DNA of 64,000 nucleotides, from NCBI RefSeq assembly GCF_900093605.1, contig NZ_FLYE01000001.1, positions 248,001 through 312,000 on the forward strand, written 5' to 3'. The notes below the pieces were generated by a model. That model was not told where the DNA came from and did no database searches. It saw only the letters and a list, made by a program, of their open reading frames with translations. This document shows positions 17,677 through 26,779 of this stretch, in pieces. Made by a program: the position numbers and the translations under genes. Each line of letters begins with the position of its first letter. Position 1 is the stretch's first letter. The stretch comes from Candidatus Terasakiella magnetica (GTDB lineage: Bacteria > Pseudomonadota > Alphaproteobacteria > Rhodospirillales > Terasakiellaceae).

Positions 17677-18318
17677 TCACTCATCTGCCAATGGTTCTAA
17701 GAGCTCATTATCATGATCTTGCTGATCGGGATGGTCTAATGGCAGCTCCATTTCACCACGTACGGTATAGGCATTAATAGCAGGGCGTGCATCAAGTAGA
17801 CCTGCTGATTTAAGCTCTTCAATACCGGGCAAATGATCAGTTTTCTCAAGTCCAAATTGGTCAAGAAAGCCAACTGTTGTCCCCCACGTCATGGGGCGAC
17901 CCGGTGTGCGCCTGCGCCCGCGCGGCTTAATCCATCCGGCTTCAAATAGCACATCGAGTGTCCCTTTTGACAGTGAAACACCGCGGATTTCTTCAATTTC
18001 AGCACGCGTTACAGGCTGGTGATAGGCAACAATTGATAATGTCTCAATGGCTGCTCGTGAAAGGGTTTTCACATTTTCGCGATATTCACTGAGTTGTTCA
18101 GCAATATCTTCTGCTGTTCTAAAGGCCCAAGCATTGCCACGTTGCACAAGGTTTACGCCGCGCCCCTCATATTCACCTTGAAGGATGCGAAGCAGTTCCT
18201 TAATGGAAACACCTTCTTCAAAATAATTAGAGAGCTTCTTTTCACCCAATGGTTCCTTAGAGGCAAAAAGAACGGCTTCAAGAAGGCGAAGCTGTTGGAT
18301 CTGTTCCTCTGTACTCAT
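17677..18318 (-). CDS. scpB: Segregation and condensation protein B
   Basis: Winged-helix protein of 213 residues that partners ScpA and SMC in chromosome condensation. The LEAVLFASKEPL opening, ALETLSIVAYHQP-type segment (AIETLSIVAYHQPVTR) and the EIRGVS and GRRRTPGRP motifs identify it. Its ATG overlaps the scpA stop by four bases. The acidic C-terminal tail extends beyond the two winged-helix domains. Confidence 0.96.
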   Translation of the reverse strand: MSTEEQIQQLRLLEAVLFASKEPLGEKKLSNYFEEGVSIKELLRILQGEYEGRGVNLVQRGNAWAFRTAEDIAEQLSEYRENVKTLSRAAIETLSIVAYHQPVTRAEIEEIRGVSLSKGTLDVLFEAGWIKPRGRRRTPGRPMTWGTTVGFLDQFGLEKTDHLPGIEELKSAGLLDARPAINAYTVRGEMELPLDHPDQQDHDNELLEPLADE

Positions 18319-19112
18319 TTCTGAGGCTCCTCTTCAGGGCTTTGTAGATATATGGGACCAAATGTATCGGACTGTCTGATCTTAACCTTGCCATCGCGCG
18401 CCATCTCTAAAGCTGCAGCAAAGGTTGAGGCAATGGCAGAGCGGGTATGAAGGTTGTTTTTGAGATCATCAGGCAGGAAATTCACCAGTTTTGTCCATTG
18501 TGGTATTTTACCAAGCACACTGCGCAAACGTTCAATCGCCATATCCATGGAATATAAATCCATCGGTTCAATGTGAAGGGTTTGATCCACATGTTTATTC
18601 ATTTGATCGCCATAGGCTTTCATCAAATCATAAAGTGTTGCGTCGTAGCTCACTTCATCAAGTTTGCCAAAATTTTCTGGTTGCCCGCGTTTATGGACTT
18701 TAAGGCCCAAGACATTGCGCTCTAACAAGGCCTCACCCGCATTACGCATTGATTCAAGGCGTTGTAGTTGAAAGGCAAGGGCGGCTGCCATTTCTTCAGC
18801 GCTTGGTTCTTCCTGATCATTTTGTTCAGGGATCAAAAGACGGCTTTTTAAATAAGCCAGCCACGCAGCCATAACTAAGTAATCAGCAGCAAGCTCAAGG
18901 TTTTTGCGCCGTGCTTGTGATACCCAGATCAAATATTGATCTGCAAGGTGAAGAATAGAGATATGAACAAGGTCAACTTTTTGATCACGCGCCAGCTCAA
19001 GAAGGATATCAAGCGGGCCTTCAAAACCTTCAAGGTCAATGATCAGATCACTTTTTTTCTTAGGCCGAAGGTCGTCGTCTTCATGCTGGTCCAGATCAAT
19101 CAGGTTACCCAC
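18315..19112 (-). CDS. scpA: Segregation and condensation protein A
   Basis: Kleisin subunit of the SMC-ScpAB complex, 265 residues. The EGFEGPLDILLELARDQKVDL segment near the N-terminus binds the SMC neck, the centre binds ScpB, and the C-terminal winged helix binds the SMC head. The start is GTG at 19112 with GGAG eight bases upstream. It follows the M50 protease gene by five bases. Confidence 0.95.
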   Translation of the reverse strand: MGNLIDLDQHEDDDLRPKKKSDLIIDLEGFEGPLDILLELARDQKVDLVHISILHLADQYLIWVSQARRKNLELAADYLVMAAWLAYLKSRLLIPEQNDQEEPSAEEMAAALAFQLQRLESMRNAGEALLERNVLGLKVHKRGQPENFGKLDEVSYDATLYDLMKAYGDQMNKHVDQTLHIEPMDLYSMDMAIERLRSVLGKIPQWTKLVNFLPDDLKNNLHTRSAIASTFAAALEMARDGKVKIRQSDTFGPIYLQSPEEEPQK

Positions 19113-19117
19113 GTGAC

Positions 19118-19810
19118 TTACTCCGTTATACCCACAGCATGGATAATGAAATCAGTCAGGAATTCAGCAGGAATACCGACAAGCCACCACAGGATATTCA
19201 GGTTCATGCCGAATAATCCACCAAGATAAGGCACAAGAAAAATCATGCCGAGAAGGATCAACATGCCATAGCGCTCAAGACTTGCTAAACGCATGGCAAG
19301 CGGGGTAGGTAACAGACCAACTGCAATGCGCCCACCATCAAGTGGCGGTAAAGGTATCAGATTAAAGACGCATAATATGATGTTGATTTTAATGGAGTTT
19401 GCAAGGTTGTGCGCTGCCCATACATCCATATCTTCGGGGAGAAGCGGCAGGGCATAAAATAAGCAGGCAGAAAGCACCGCCAAGATGATGTTGGAGCCCG
19501 GACCTGCCGCAGCAACCAGGACCATATCGCGCCGGATGTTAGAGAAATTGCGCATATCAATGGGCACTGGCTTGGCATAACCAAACATCATCTTGCCACC
19601 AGAAATCAGCAACATCAGACCGGGCATAATCAAGGTGCCAAACGGGTCAACATGTTTGGCTGGATTAAAGGTCACGCGACCCAGCATATAGGCTGTTTTA
19701 TCGCCAAGTCGCCACGCCACCCAACCATGGGCAGCCTCGTGAATGGTCACGGCAATGATGATGGGAATAATCCACACCGAAATCATAAATCCGATGTTGG
19801 CGAAATCCAT
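19118..19810 (-). CDS. Site-2-protease family (M50) membrane metalloprotease
   Basis: Polytopic inner membrane protein of 230 residues. The zinc motif HEAAH (24-28) lies in the first membrane helix, and the third ligand motif NLIPLPPLDGGR (about 155-166) is present, as is the GPGSN segment. This is the compact S2P type without PDZ domains. S2P enzymes cut membrane proteins within the bilayer; the substrate is unknown. The ATG directly abuts the nagZ stop (TAG-ATG), so it is co-translated between nagZ and scpA. Confidence 0.93.
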   Translation of the reverse strand: MDFANIGFMISVWIIPIIIAVTIHEAAHGWVAWRLGDKTAYMLGRVTFNPAKHVDPFGTLIMPGLMLLISGGKMMFGYAKPVPIDMRNFSNIRRDMVLVAAAGPGSNIILAVLSACLFYALPLLPEDMDVWAAHNLANSIKINIILCVFNLIPLPPLDGGRIAVGLLPTPLAMRLASLERYGMLILLGMIFLVPYLGGLFGMNLNILWWLVGIPAEFLTDFIIHAVGITE

Positions 19811-20848
19811 CTAGCTCACCAGTTCCATCAATGTGTTGAAACGGTTTTCCGCTTGGTCAAAGTCGATTTCTTCAAACCCTTCGCGACACATTTTCCAGCC
19901 TTCTTCGAGACGATCATCTGTCTGGTCACTAATAGGGCGAAGACCTTCAGCCACTTTTAGCATTTCTTCTTTTTCACCATTACAGTGAAGTACCAGATCA
20001 CAGCCTGCATCAAGGGCACTTTCAGCGCGCGCTGTAAAGCTACCTTCAAGGGCGTGCATGGAAAGGTCATCAGAAATTAAAACACCGTTATAACCAATAT
20101 GGTGGCGCACGATATCTTCAATGAGGCGGGGCGACATGGTTGCAGGGGCATGGGGGTCAATATCGGAATAAACGATATGCGCTGTCATGGCCCATGGCAT
20201 GTCATTTAGTTCAACGAACGGTCTGAAATCCACACTATCAAGGATATCAAAACTTTCATCCACAACAGGCAATTCTTTATGGCTATCTACAAGCGCGCGA
20301 CCATGACCGGGGATATGTTTAATCACAGGCAGTACACCGCCTGCCATAAACCCACGACAAGCCGATCGCCCCATCACAGCGGCAAGTTCAGGATGCGGGG
20401 CATAAGCACGATCACTGATGATTGGATCAGCCCCCTCAACAGGGATATCCAAAACAGGAGCGCAATCTACGTTAATACCTAGCTCAGTCAATTCTGAGGC
20501 AAACAGGCGTGCATTTAAGTGGGCGGCTTCAAGACCCATTTCAAGATTGAAAACCGCGAGCTCGCCAATTTTCGCCGCCGTTGGGGCTTCGCGCCAATGG
20601 GGTGGGCGAAGACGGGCAACACGGCCACCTTCTTGGTCAATCAAGATCGGCACATCAGGATGAGACACGCATGTGCGCAAATCATCACACAAGGCACGAA
20701 CCTGATATGGGTCTTCAATATTGCGGGCAAATAAAATGAAACCAAGGGGATTTAGGTCTGTGAAAAACTCACGTTCCCAATCGCTCAGCTCAAGACCTTC
20801 ACAGCCGAAAATCGCGGCCTTAGGGTTTGAATTATCGTACGCGGACAA
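19811..20848 (-). CDS. nagZ: Beta-N-acetylhexosaminidase
   Basis: Glycoside hydrolase family 3 enzyme of 345 residues that removes GlcNAc from anhydro-muropeptides in cytoplasmic peptidoglycan recycling. DQEGGRVARL (about 88-97), KHIPGHG with the catalytic His, and the nucleophile motif SDDLSM are all present. The start is taken as TTG at 20848, overlapping the SPOR gene's end by 17 bases, because it gives the usual length. The frame is open further upstream with another TTG at 20923, but that would overlap the SPOR domain by 92 bases and add residues unlike the family. The start remains uncertain. Confidence 0.92.
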   Translation of the reverse strand: MSAYDNSNPKAAIFGCEGLELSDWEREFFTDLNPLGFILFARNIEDPYQVRALCDDLRTCVSHPDVPILIDQEGGRVARLRPPHWREAPTAAKIGELAVFNLEMGLEAAHLNARLFASELTELGINVDCAPVLDIPVEGADPIISDRAYAPHPELAAVMGRSACRGFMAGGVLPVIKHIPGHGRALVDSHKELPVVDESFDILDSVDFRPFVELNDMPWAMTAHIVYSDIDPHAPATMSPRLIEDIVRHHIGYNGVLISDDLSMHALEGSFTARAESALDAGCDLVLHCNGEKEEMLKVAEGLRPISDQTDDRLEEGWKMCREGFEEIDFDQAENRFNTLMELVS

Positions 20849-21893
20849 TGAAGCACCCCACTTTGCGTTTTTTAAGCTGGTTACACAGGCTTTTAGCCTT
20901 ATCACCCGTGGCAACAGGGCCAAGGCGTAAGCGGTAATAAATCCCTTTTTGTGCGCCCAGATCAGCTTTTACGATATTTGCCGGAAGACCTTTTACAATA
21001 TCGCTGTTTTTAGATTTAATCTTGGTCCATGTTGCTTTAACCGCAGCCTGATTTTTAGACGAGAGCAACTGAAGGATATAACCAGATTGAGCCAAGGGCT
21101 TCATGGTGCTTGGCTTGGTTGGTTTTACAGTCGGTGGCTTTGGTGACACACGGGCTGTTTCAACCTTTTTCACATCTGGCATTGTTGCTTTTTCAGGCTC
21201 GTTTAAAGCGTCAGCAATTTTTGCTGCCAAATCCTCTTTATCCTGCGCGGTTGGTGGTGTTTTAACCTCATCGCGCTTGGTCAGCGCACGCGGGGCGTTT
21301 TTATCACCAACTGGGGCAGGGGGCGGGGGCGTAATTGCCTCAGCCATATCCTCTGTTGGGACTTCAGGAAGTTTTGGTGTTTGCATTACTGGTTTTGGTG
21401 CAGCAACAGGTTCTGGTGCTTTTTCAACCACCTTAGGCATTTCGAGCTTAGGCAAAGGTTTGCTAACAGCTGGTAGGCCTGTTTCTTTACTAACTGTCTC
21501 GCTCAGCTCAGGAATATCCATGCCACGTGCTGGTTTATCCAGTGGTTGTTCTGGACGTGGCAGCAAACGCTCAAGCTTAGGCTCGGTATTTTCACCACTG
21601 ACACGGTCATAAACCGTTTTGTCGCGGTTGGGCACTGTCATGCCACCGGGATCAGACGGTTTTTCCTTTGTTGGTGCGGTTTCAGCGCGCACAACTGGGA
21701 TGTTGTCAGATGACTGTTGCGTGCCCCCAACAAAATACCACGCACCACCGGCAAGGCCGGCAATCACAGTAACGGCAAGAAACAGTTTTACAGCCTTACC
21801 TTTGCCACCTTCATCACTTTCTACAGGCTTATAATCATAAGCATCAGAAGATGGGTCCATCAAATCGTCGTCAAAATCATCCCTATGCGGCAT
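20832..21893 (-). CDS. SPOR-domain membrane protein
   Basis: Product of 353 residues: acidic cytoplasmic N-terminus (1-33), one membrane helix (about 34-55), a long proline-, lysine- and threonine-rich periplasmic stretch, and a C-terminal SPOR domain (about 272-352, starting GYILQLLSS). SPOR domains bind denuded glycan strands at division septa. The gene lies between argS and nagZ, the normal alphaproteobacterial order, and overlaps argS by one base (TAATG). Likely a cell-division or envelope factor; the exact role is not known from sequence. Confidence 0.9.
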   Translation of the reverse strand: MPHRDDFDDDLMDPSSDAYDYKPVESDEGGKGKAVKLFLAVTVIAGLAGGAWYFVGGTQQSSDNIPVVRAETAPTKEKPSDPGGMTVPNRDKTVYDRVSGENTEPKLERLLPRPEQPLDKPARGMDIPELSETVSKETGLPAVSKPLPKLEMPKVVEKAPEPVAAPKPVMQTPKLPEVPTEDMAEAITPPPPAPVGDKNAPRALTKRDEVKTPPTAQDKEDLAAKIADALNEPEKATMPDVKKVETARVSPKPPTVKPTKPSTMKPLAQSGYILQLLSSKNQAAVKATWTKIKSKNSDIVKGLPANIVKADLGAQKGIYYRLRLGPVATGDKAKSLCNQLKKRKVGCFIVRVR

Positions 21894-23644
21894 TAACGCA
21901 ACTCCTCACGTGGTTCAACACCCAAAACAACAAGGCCAGAAGCAATCACAAGCGACACAGCCTTTAACAAAGCCAAACGCGCATTTGTAAGGTCTTCATT
22001 ATCGCTATGTAAGAAACGCAACTGTACATCACCCGTTCCCTTATTCCACAGAGAATGAAACTCTGAGGCCAATTCGTAAAGAAAATAAGTAATGCGGTGT
22101 GGCTCATGGCTTTCAGCAGCAGCCTCAACAAGGCGCGGCCATTCTGCCATTTGGCGCATTAAAGTGAGCTCTGACTCGTCATTAAGCAGGGAAAGGTCCG
22201 CCGTTGCGAGCTTTTCAACAGATAGATCAAGGCCATCAAATTCATCAATAGCTTTGCGAAAGACTGAATAACACCGTGCATGGGCATATTGAACATAAAA
22301 GACAGGGTTGTCTTTGGATTGCTCAACAACCTTTGTGAAATCAAATTCCAGCTGGGCATCGGATTTACGTGTCAGCATGATAAAACGCACAACATCTTTG
22401 CCGACTTTATCAATCACATCGCGCAAGGTCACAAACGTTCCTGCACGTTTTGACATTTTCACAGGCTCGCCATTTTCCATCAGGTTGACCATCTGGGCCA
22501 GTTTGATATCCAGCTCGCCTTTACCTTCAGACATGGCTTTGACCGCAGCTTTCATACGTTTAACGTAGCCACCATGATCAGCGCCAAAGATATCAATCAT
22601 TTGGTCTGCGCCACGGCTGAACTTATCAAAGTGATAGGCGATATCATTGGCAAAATAGGTGTTTGACCCATCAGATTTTTTCAAAGGGCGATCTACATCA
22701 TCGCCAAAGTCTGTGGCTTTAAACAGCAATTGCGGGCGTGGTTCCCAATCATCAGGCTTTTTGCCTTTTGGGGGCTCAAGTACACCTGTGTAAACCAGAT
22801 CACGGTCTTCAAGATATTTAATGGCTTTGCCGACCATGTCATTTTCAACTAGCTCGCGCTCAGATGAAAAGACATTATGTTCAACACCAAGGGCTGCCAG
22901 ATCATTGCGGATTAAATCCATCATGGCATCAATGGAGAATGCTCTGATTTCAGCTAACCATTCGCTTTCATCCGCATTTAGCCATTTATCGCCAAATTTT
23001 TCTTTAAGCTGCTGGCCTGTTCCCACCAGATAATCCCCGGGATAAAGCCCTTCAGGGATTTCAATGGTTTCGCCAAAAGCTTCGCGATAACGCAAGTAAG
23101 CAGAACGCGCGAGCACATCAACCTGGGCACCCGCATCATTGATGTAATATTCTTTGGTGACATCATAGCCTGCTTTTGAAAGCAAAAGGGCAAGTGCATC
23201 GCCAACAACAGCGCCGCGACCATGGCCTACATGCATGGGGCCTGTTGGGTTGGCAGACACATATTCAACATTGATGTTCTGGCCCTTGCCCATTTCTGAG
23301 TCACCCCAGTTTAGGCCCGCAGCCAACACGTCTTTTAGACGGGCATGCCAAAATTCAGTTGCCAGTTTGATGTTGATAAAACCGGGTCCGGCCACATCAA
23401 CAGAAACCACATGGTCAATATTTTTGATTTCTTCAGCTAAAATCTCAGCCAGATCGCGCGGTTTCATCTTGGCTTGTTTACACAAAACCATTGCCGCGTT
23501 TGTAGCCACATCCCCGTGGGAGGCATCGCGTGGTGGCTCACATGTGAGGCGAGACGGGTCCATGCCTTCAGGCAATTTACCATCAGATGATAATTTTTGG
23601 ACGATTGAAGAAATGTCGTTGTGGAATGATTTGAAAAAATTCAT
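21893..23644 (-). CDS. argS: Arginyl-tRNA synthetase
   Basis: Class I synthetase of 583 residues that charges tRNA-Arg. The HIGH-type motif HVGH occurs in [15 protein letters not shown] (about 129-143), and KMSKR in [13 protein letters not shown]. The N-terminal tRNA-recognition domain and the C-terminal all-alpha anticodon domain are in place. It overlaps the dgt stop by four bases. Confidence 0.97.
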   Translation of the reverse strand: MNFFKSFHNDISSIVQKLSSDGKLPEGMDPSRLTCEPPRDASHGDVATNAAMVLCKQAKMKPRDLAEILAEEIKNIDHVVSVDVAGPGFINIKLATEFWHARLKDVLAAGLNWGDSEMGKGQNINVEYVSANPTGPMHVGHGRGAVVGDALALLLSKAGYDVTKEYYINDAGAQVDVLARSAYLRYREAFGETIEIPEGLYPGDYLVGTGQQLKEKFGDKWLNADESEWLAEIRAFSIDAMMDLIRNDLAALGVEHNVFSSERELVENDMVGKAIKYLEDRDLVYTGVLEPPKGKKPDDWEPRPQLLFKATDFGDDVDRPLKKSDGSNTYFANDIAYHFDKFSRGADQMIDIFGADHGGYVKRMKAAVKAMSEGKGELDIKLAQMVNLMENGEPVKMSKRAGTFVTLRDVIDKVGKDVVRFIMLTRKSDAQLEFDFTKVVEQSKDNPVFYVQYAHARCYSVFRKAIDEFDGLDLSVEKLATADLSLLNDESELTLMRQMAEWPRLVEAAAESHEPHRITYFLYELASEFHSLWNKGTGDVQLRFLHSDNEDLTNARLALLKAVSLVIASGLVVLGVEPREELR

Positions 23645-24837
23645 GAGTTTCTGGCCTGTACATCAAATAAACGTGAATGTTCATCCAACGCGTAACGATC
23701 TGTAATACCGGCAATATAATCAGCAACGACTCTTGCCGTTAGTTCTGAAGACTTACCGTCCGTGAGTTTATACCATTCAGTCGCAAGACAATTTGGTTCC
23801 GCCATAAACAGGGTGAAGAGGTCTTTGACCACCCGGCGGGCTTTTGATGTCATCCGATTGATTTTATAGTGGCGATAGACATTTTCAAACATGAAGGCTT
23901 TCAATTCACGGTCACATTCTTGAATGCGCTCTGAAAAGGAAGCCGTCGCTCTGCCCGAATTTCGAATATCAAGGACACTTTTAGGTGCCGCATCTTTAAT
24001 GCGAAGTTGGGTTTCCTGCAAGAGGTCGTTGACCATATCGCCAATAAGACGCCGCACAGCCTCATAAATCAGCCGGGAATCATCTATATCAGGATATTGT
24101 TTGGCAACAGCATGGAAGGTTTCGCCCACAACGGGGATATCTTTTAAATCATCGATTCGTATAAGACGGGCGCGCAACGCATCATCAATATCATGATTAT
24201 TATAGGCAATATCATCTGAGAGAGCGGCGATTTGCGCCTCAAGAGATGAATAATTTTCCAAGTCCAAATCCATCACATTATCATTATAATCAATGATGGA
24301 TTGGGGCAGGGGCTTTGCATGGGTGGAATTGGGACCACGCAAGGGCCCGTTATGTTTAACCACACCTTCAATACATTCCCATGTCAGGTTGAGCCCGTCA
24401 AAATCTGCATAGCGTTGTTCAAGCTCTGTCACCACGCGCAAAGACTGGGCGTTATGATCAAACCCGCCATAAGGCGCTAGCGCTTCATCCAAAGCCTCTT
24501 CACCTGCATGACCAAAAGGGGGATGGCCCAGATCATGGGCAAGGGCTAAGGATTCTGCCAGTTCCTGATTAAGGTTGAGGTAGCGACACACCGTTCGTGC
24601 AATTTGCGCAACTTCAAGGCTATGGGTTAAGCGGGTTCTAAAAAAATCACCCTCATGGTTTACAAAAACTTGCGTTTTATATTGTAAACGTCGAAAGGCC
24701 GCAGAATGAATAATGCGGTCACGGTCGCGCTGATGACAGCTGCGCGTGGTACTTTCCGGCTCTTTATAATAGCGTCCACGGCTATCTTCAGGCTGGCTTG
24801 CATAAGGGGCAAATGTAATTGAATCGTTCATGCCCAT
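23641..24837 (-). CDS. dgt: dGTP triphosphohydrolase-like HD-domain protein
   Basis: Product of 398 residues in the deoxynucleotide triphosphohydrolase family, which hydrolyses dNTPs to deoxynucleoside and triphosphate and helps balance nucleotide pools. The HD-domain metal ligands are visible: His in [13 protein letters not shown], then [13 protein letters not shown], and a later [13 protein letters not shown]. The start is uncertain: ATG at 24837 or 24831; an in-frame TTG at 24879 is less likely. It is the first gene of the 14-gene minus-strand operon (dgt to nlpD). Confidence 0.93.
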   Translation of the reverse strand: MGMNDSITFAPYASQPEDSRGRYYKEPESTTRSCHQRDRDRIIHSAAFRRLQYKTQVFVNHEGDFFRTRLTHSLEVAQIARTVCRYLNLNQELAESLALAHDLGHPPFGHAGEEALDEALAPYGGFDHNAQSLRVVTELEQRYADFDGLNLTWECIEGVVKHNGPLRGPNSTHAKPLPQSIIDYNDNVMDLDLENYSSLEAQIAALSDDIAYNNHDIDDALRARLIRIDDLKDIPVVGETFHAVAKQYPDIDDSRLIYEAVRRLIGDMVNDLLQETQLRIKDAAPKSVLDIRNSGRATASFSERIQECDRELKAFMFENVYRHYKINRMTSKARRVVKDLFTLFMAEPNCLATEWYKLTDGKSSELTARVVADYIAGITDRYALDEHSRLFDVQARNS

Positions 24838-24872
24838 GAAACTACTCTTGCGCGCCTTTTGATGCAATGGGT

Positions 24873-24901
24873 TTGACAAATTGAAAAGTTAGCTTACATA
24901 A
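24873..24901 (+). promoter_or_regulatory. Putative promoter for erpA
   Basis: A perfect TTGACA (24873-24878) is followed after 16-17 bases by TACATA/ACATAA (24895-24901). It lies within the 98-base gap between the divergent dgt and erpA genes and would start transcription about 25-30 bases before the erpA ATG. The -10 match is only partial. Confidence 0.45.
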
Positions 24902-24935
24902 AGGATGAAATAGAATTATTTTAAGGAACATCAAA

Positions 24936-25265
24936 ATGTCACAAGTTGGTTTAACTGAAAGTGCAGCAAAGCAGGTTGAAAAGCTCATTGCATCAGAAGG
25001 CAATCCAAATCTGAAGCTTCGTATTCTGATTTCCAGTGGGGGCTGTTCCGGCTTTTCTTATAACTTCAGCCTTGATGATGAAATCAAAGAAGATGATCAA
25101 ATCTTTAAATTTGGTAGCATTGAAGTTTTGGTTGATGAAGCCTCCATGCCATTTGTTGAAGGCTCCCAGCTTGATTATGTGACCGACCTGATGGGTTCAA
25201 GCTTTCAGATGACAAACCCGAATGCCACATCTGAATGTGGTTGTGGGTCTTCTTTTTCCGTTTAA
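24936..25265 (+). CDS. erpA: A-type iron-sulfur cluster insertion protein
   Basis: A-type carrier of 109 residues that receives and hands on Fe-S clusters to apo-enzymes. The three ligand cysteines are Cys37 (SSGGCSGF), Cys101 and Cys103 (SECGCGSSF). AAGGAA precedes the ATG by six bases. ErpA and IscA cannot be fully separated by eye; the stand-alone location, away from isc or suf genes, favours ErpA. Confidence 0.92.
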   Translation: MSQVGLTESAAKQVEKLIASEGNPNLKLRILISSGGCSGFSYNFSLDDEIKEDDQIFKFGSIEVLVDEASMPFVEGSQLDYVTDLMGSSFQMTNPNATSECGCGSSFSV

Positions 25266-25274
25266 TTTAAAAGA

Positions 25275-25961
25275 TTACCAGTCTTGGCACATAGCCTGCT
25301 CACGCCTGTAATTGGCCTTTGTGTCAATGCGGGCGTTTTTGCGACTGATATCGGCTGACATACGTTTAAAAAGCGGGCGTATTTGCGCATCTAGCAGTTT
25401 TTGTAGCTTATTGGCAGCTGCATCGGCAGAGCGTAAGTAAACCGGGCCGATACGTGGGGCTTTGCGGCGAATGGCGCGCTCAATCCCACTGGTGTGTTTA
25501 TAGAGTGTATCCCTGAAAATCTGCACATGGACATTTTCATGGTTTAGGATTGAGTTATGCTCACATGAACCTTGGCGGTATTTATTGCTGATATAAACAT
25601 CAATTTTTTTAAAGCCGATAAAGAGATTTGCAGATTGTAAAATCGCACAATAGCGCCCACGCCCGAGCTGATAGATTTTAGTCCCCGTTTTAAGGTGATA
25701 GTTTTCATCAGCAACGGTTAGGCCCGTCGGCGTCCACATGGGGCCGAGCCTTCTGCCCACATTGCCGCGCATTCTGGCAAGTTGATGATTATTTAAACCT
25801 TCATGGTAGCGCAAGTCCCCCATGGAGGTTTCCATATAAATCTCAACATTACGTCCATTTTCAGGGCATTTGGGCCAGCCGTTTTTTGCCCATAGATCAC
25901 CTGCACCTAAAAAGATGCTGCTTGTAAGGAAAAAAATAAAAAGGAATGATGGAAACTTCAT
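25275..25961 (-). CDS. Secreted protein with a metalloprotease-like HENVH motif
   Basis: Product of 228 residues with a Sec signal peptide (about 1-24, ending near LWA). No well-known family is recognised with certainty. The central segment ILNHENVHVQIF contains HExxH, the zinc site of many metalloproteases, and the spacing to a following helix is suitable. The mature protein has four or more Cys (KCPEN, RYCAIL, GSCEHN, AMCQDW) that could form disulfides. The C-terminal third is a basic helix. The start at 25961 is chosen by the signal peptide; no clear ribosome-binding site is seen. It is divergent from xth. Protease activity is a hypothesis. Confidence 0.65.
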   Translation of the reverse strand: MKFPSFLFIFFLTSSIFLGAGDLWAKNGWPKCPENGRNVEIYMETSMGDLRYHEGLNNHQLARMRGNVGRRLGPMWTPTGLTVADENYHLKTGTKIYQLGRGRYCAILQSANLFIGFKKIDVYISNKYRQGSCEHNSILNHENVHVQIFRDTLYKHTSGIERAIRRKAPRIGPVYLRSADAAANKLQKLLDAQIRPLFKRMSADISRKNARIDTKANYRREQAMCQDW

Positions 25962-26008
25962 AAGGACAGTATATGTTATCTCCAAACACAGACTCAATGG
26001 GGAATTCC

Positions 26009-26779
26009 ATGAAGATTGCAACTTGGAACGTAAATGGCATAAATGCGCGTACTGAACATTTGTTACGCTGGCTTAAAGAATTCAACCCCGATGTGGCTCT
26101 TTTACAAGAATTAAAGACGCCGGGCGATGCCGTTCCCACCCTAGAGCTTAAAGAGCTTGGCTATCATGTGGAGTTTGTCGGGCAAAAATCTTTTAATGGT
26201 GTTGCGATTTTATCTAAAAATGAAATTGATGTTGTTTTAGATAAGCTTCCCGGTGATGAAGAAGATGTTCAATCACGCTATATCGAGGCCAATACGGGCG
26301 GTGTGCGGGTTGCCTCTATCTATTTTCCAAATGGGAATCCGGTTGATACGGAGAAATTCACCTACAAGCTTGGCTTTATGGAGCGTGTGATTGAGCGCAC
26401 AAAAGAGCTCTTGGCAGAAGAAATTCCTTTCGTGTTAGGTGGTGATTATAACGTCGCCCCTGATAATGGCGATGTGTACGATATCCAAAAAATGGGTAGT
26501 GATGCCATTTGTCGCGAAGAAGGTCGCCAGCTTTATCGCAAGCATCTCCATATGGGTCTAACCAATGCCTATAAACTTTATCACCCAGAGCCGGGGCAAT
26601 TCTCATGGTGGGATTACCGCGGGGGCGGGTGGAATAAAGATCATGGCGTTTTGATCGACCATCTTTTGCTTTCTGCACAAGCGGCTGACCTTTTAGTCGA
26701 TTCAAATATTGATAAAACCCCACGGGGTTGGGAAAAAGCCTCTGACCACACGCCTGTTTGGTGTGAGCTTAGCCTTTAA
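26009..26779 (+). CDS. xth: Exodeoxyribonuclease III (AP endonuclease family)
   Basis: Product of 256 residues in the exonuclease III/AP-endonuclease family of base-excision repair. MKIATWNVNGINAR is the classic N-terminus, LLQELKT supplies the metal-binding Glu, GGDYNVAP the catalytic Asp-x-Asn, and KASDHTPVW the Asp-His pair. The ATG at 26009 has GGGGAA upstream; codons before it are not typical of the family. Its last 11 bases overlap the 3' end of the convergent binding-protein gene. Confidence 0.95.
   Translation: MKIATWNVNGINARTEHLLRWLKEFNPDVALLQELKTPGDAVPTLELKELGYHVEFVGQKSFNGVAILSKNEIDVVLDKLPGDEEDVQSRYIEANTGGVRVASIYFPNGNPVDTEKFTYKLGFMERVIERTKELLAEEIPFVLGGDYNVAPDNGDVYDIQKMGSDAICREEGRQLYRKHLHMGLTNAYKLYHPEPGQFSWWDYRGGGWNKDHGVLIDHLLLSAQAADLLVDSNIDKTPRGWEKASDHTPVWCELSL

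Noticed and set aside
20849-20923. Longer nagZ starting at TTG 20923
   Set aside because: It would overlap the conserved SPOR domain by over 90 bases and adds 25 residues not seen in NagZ.
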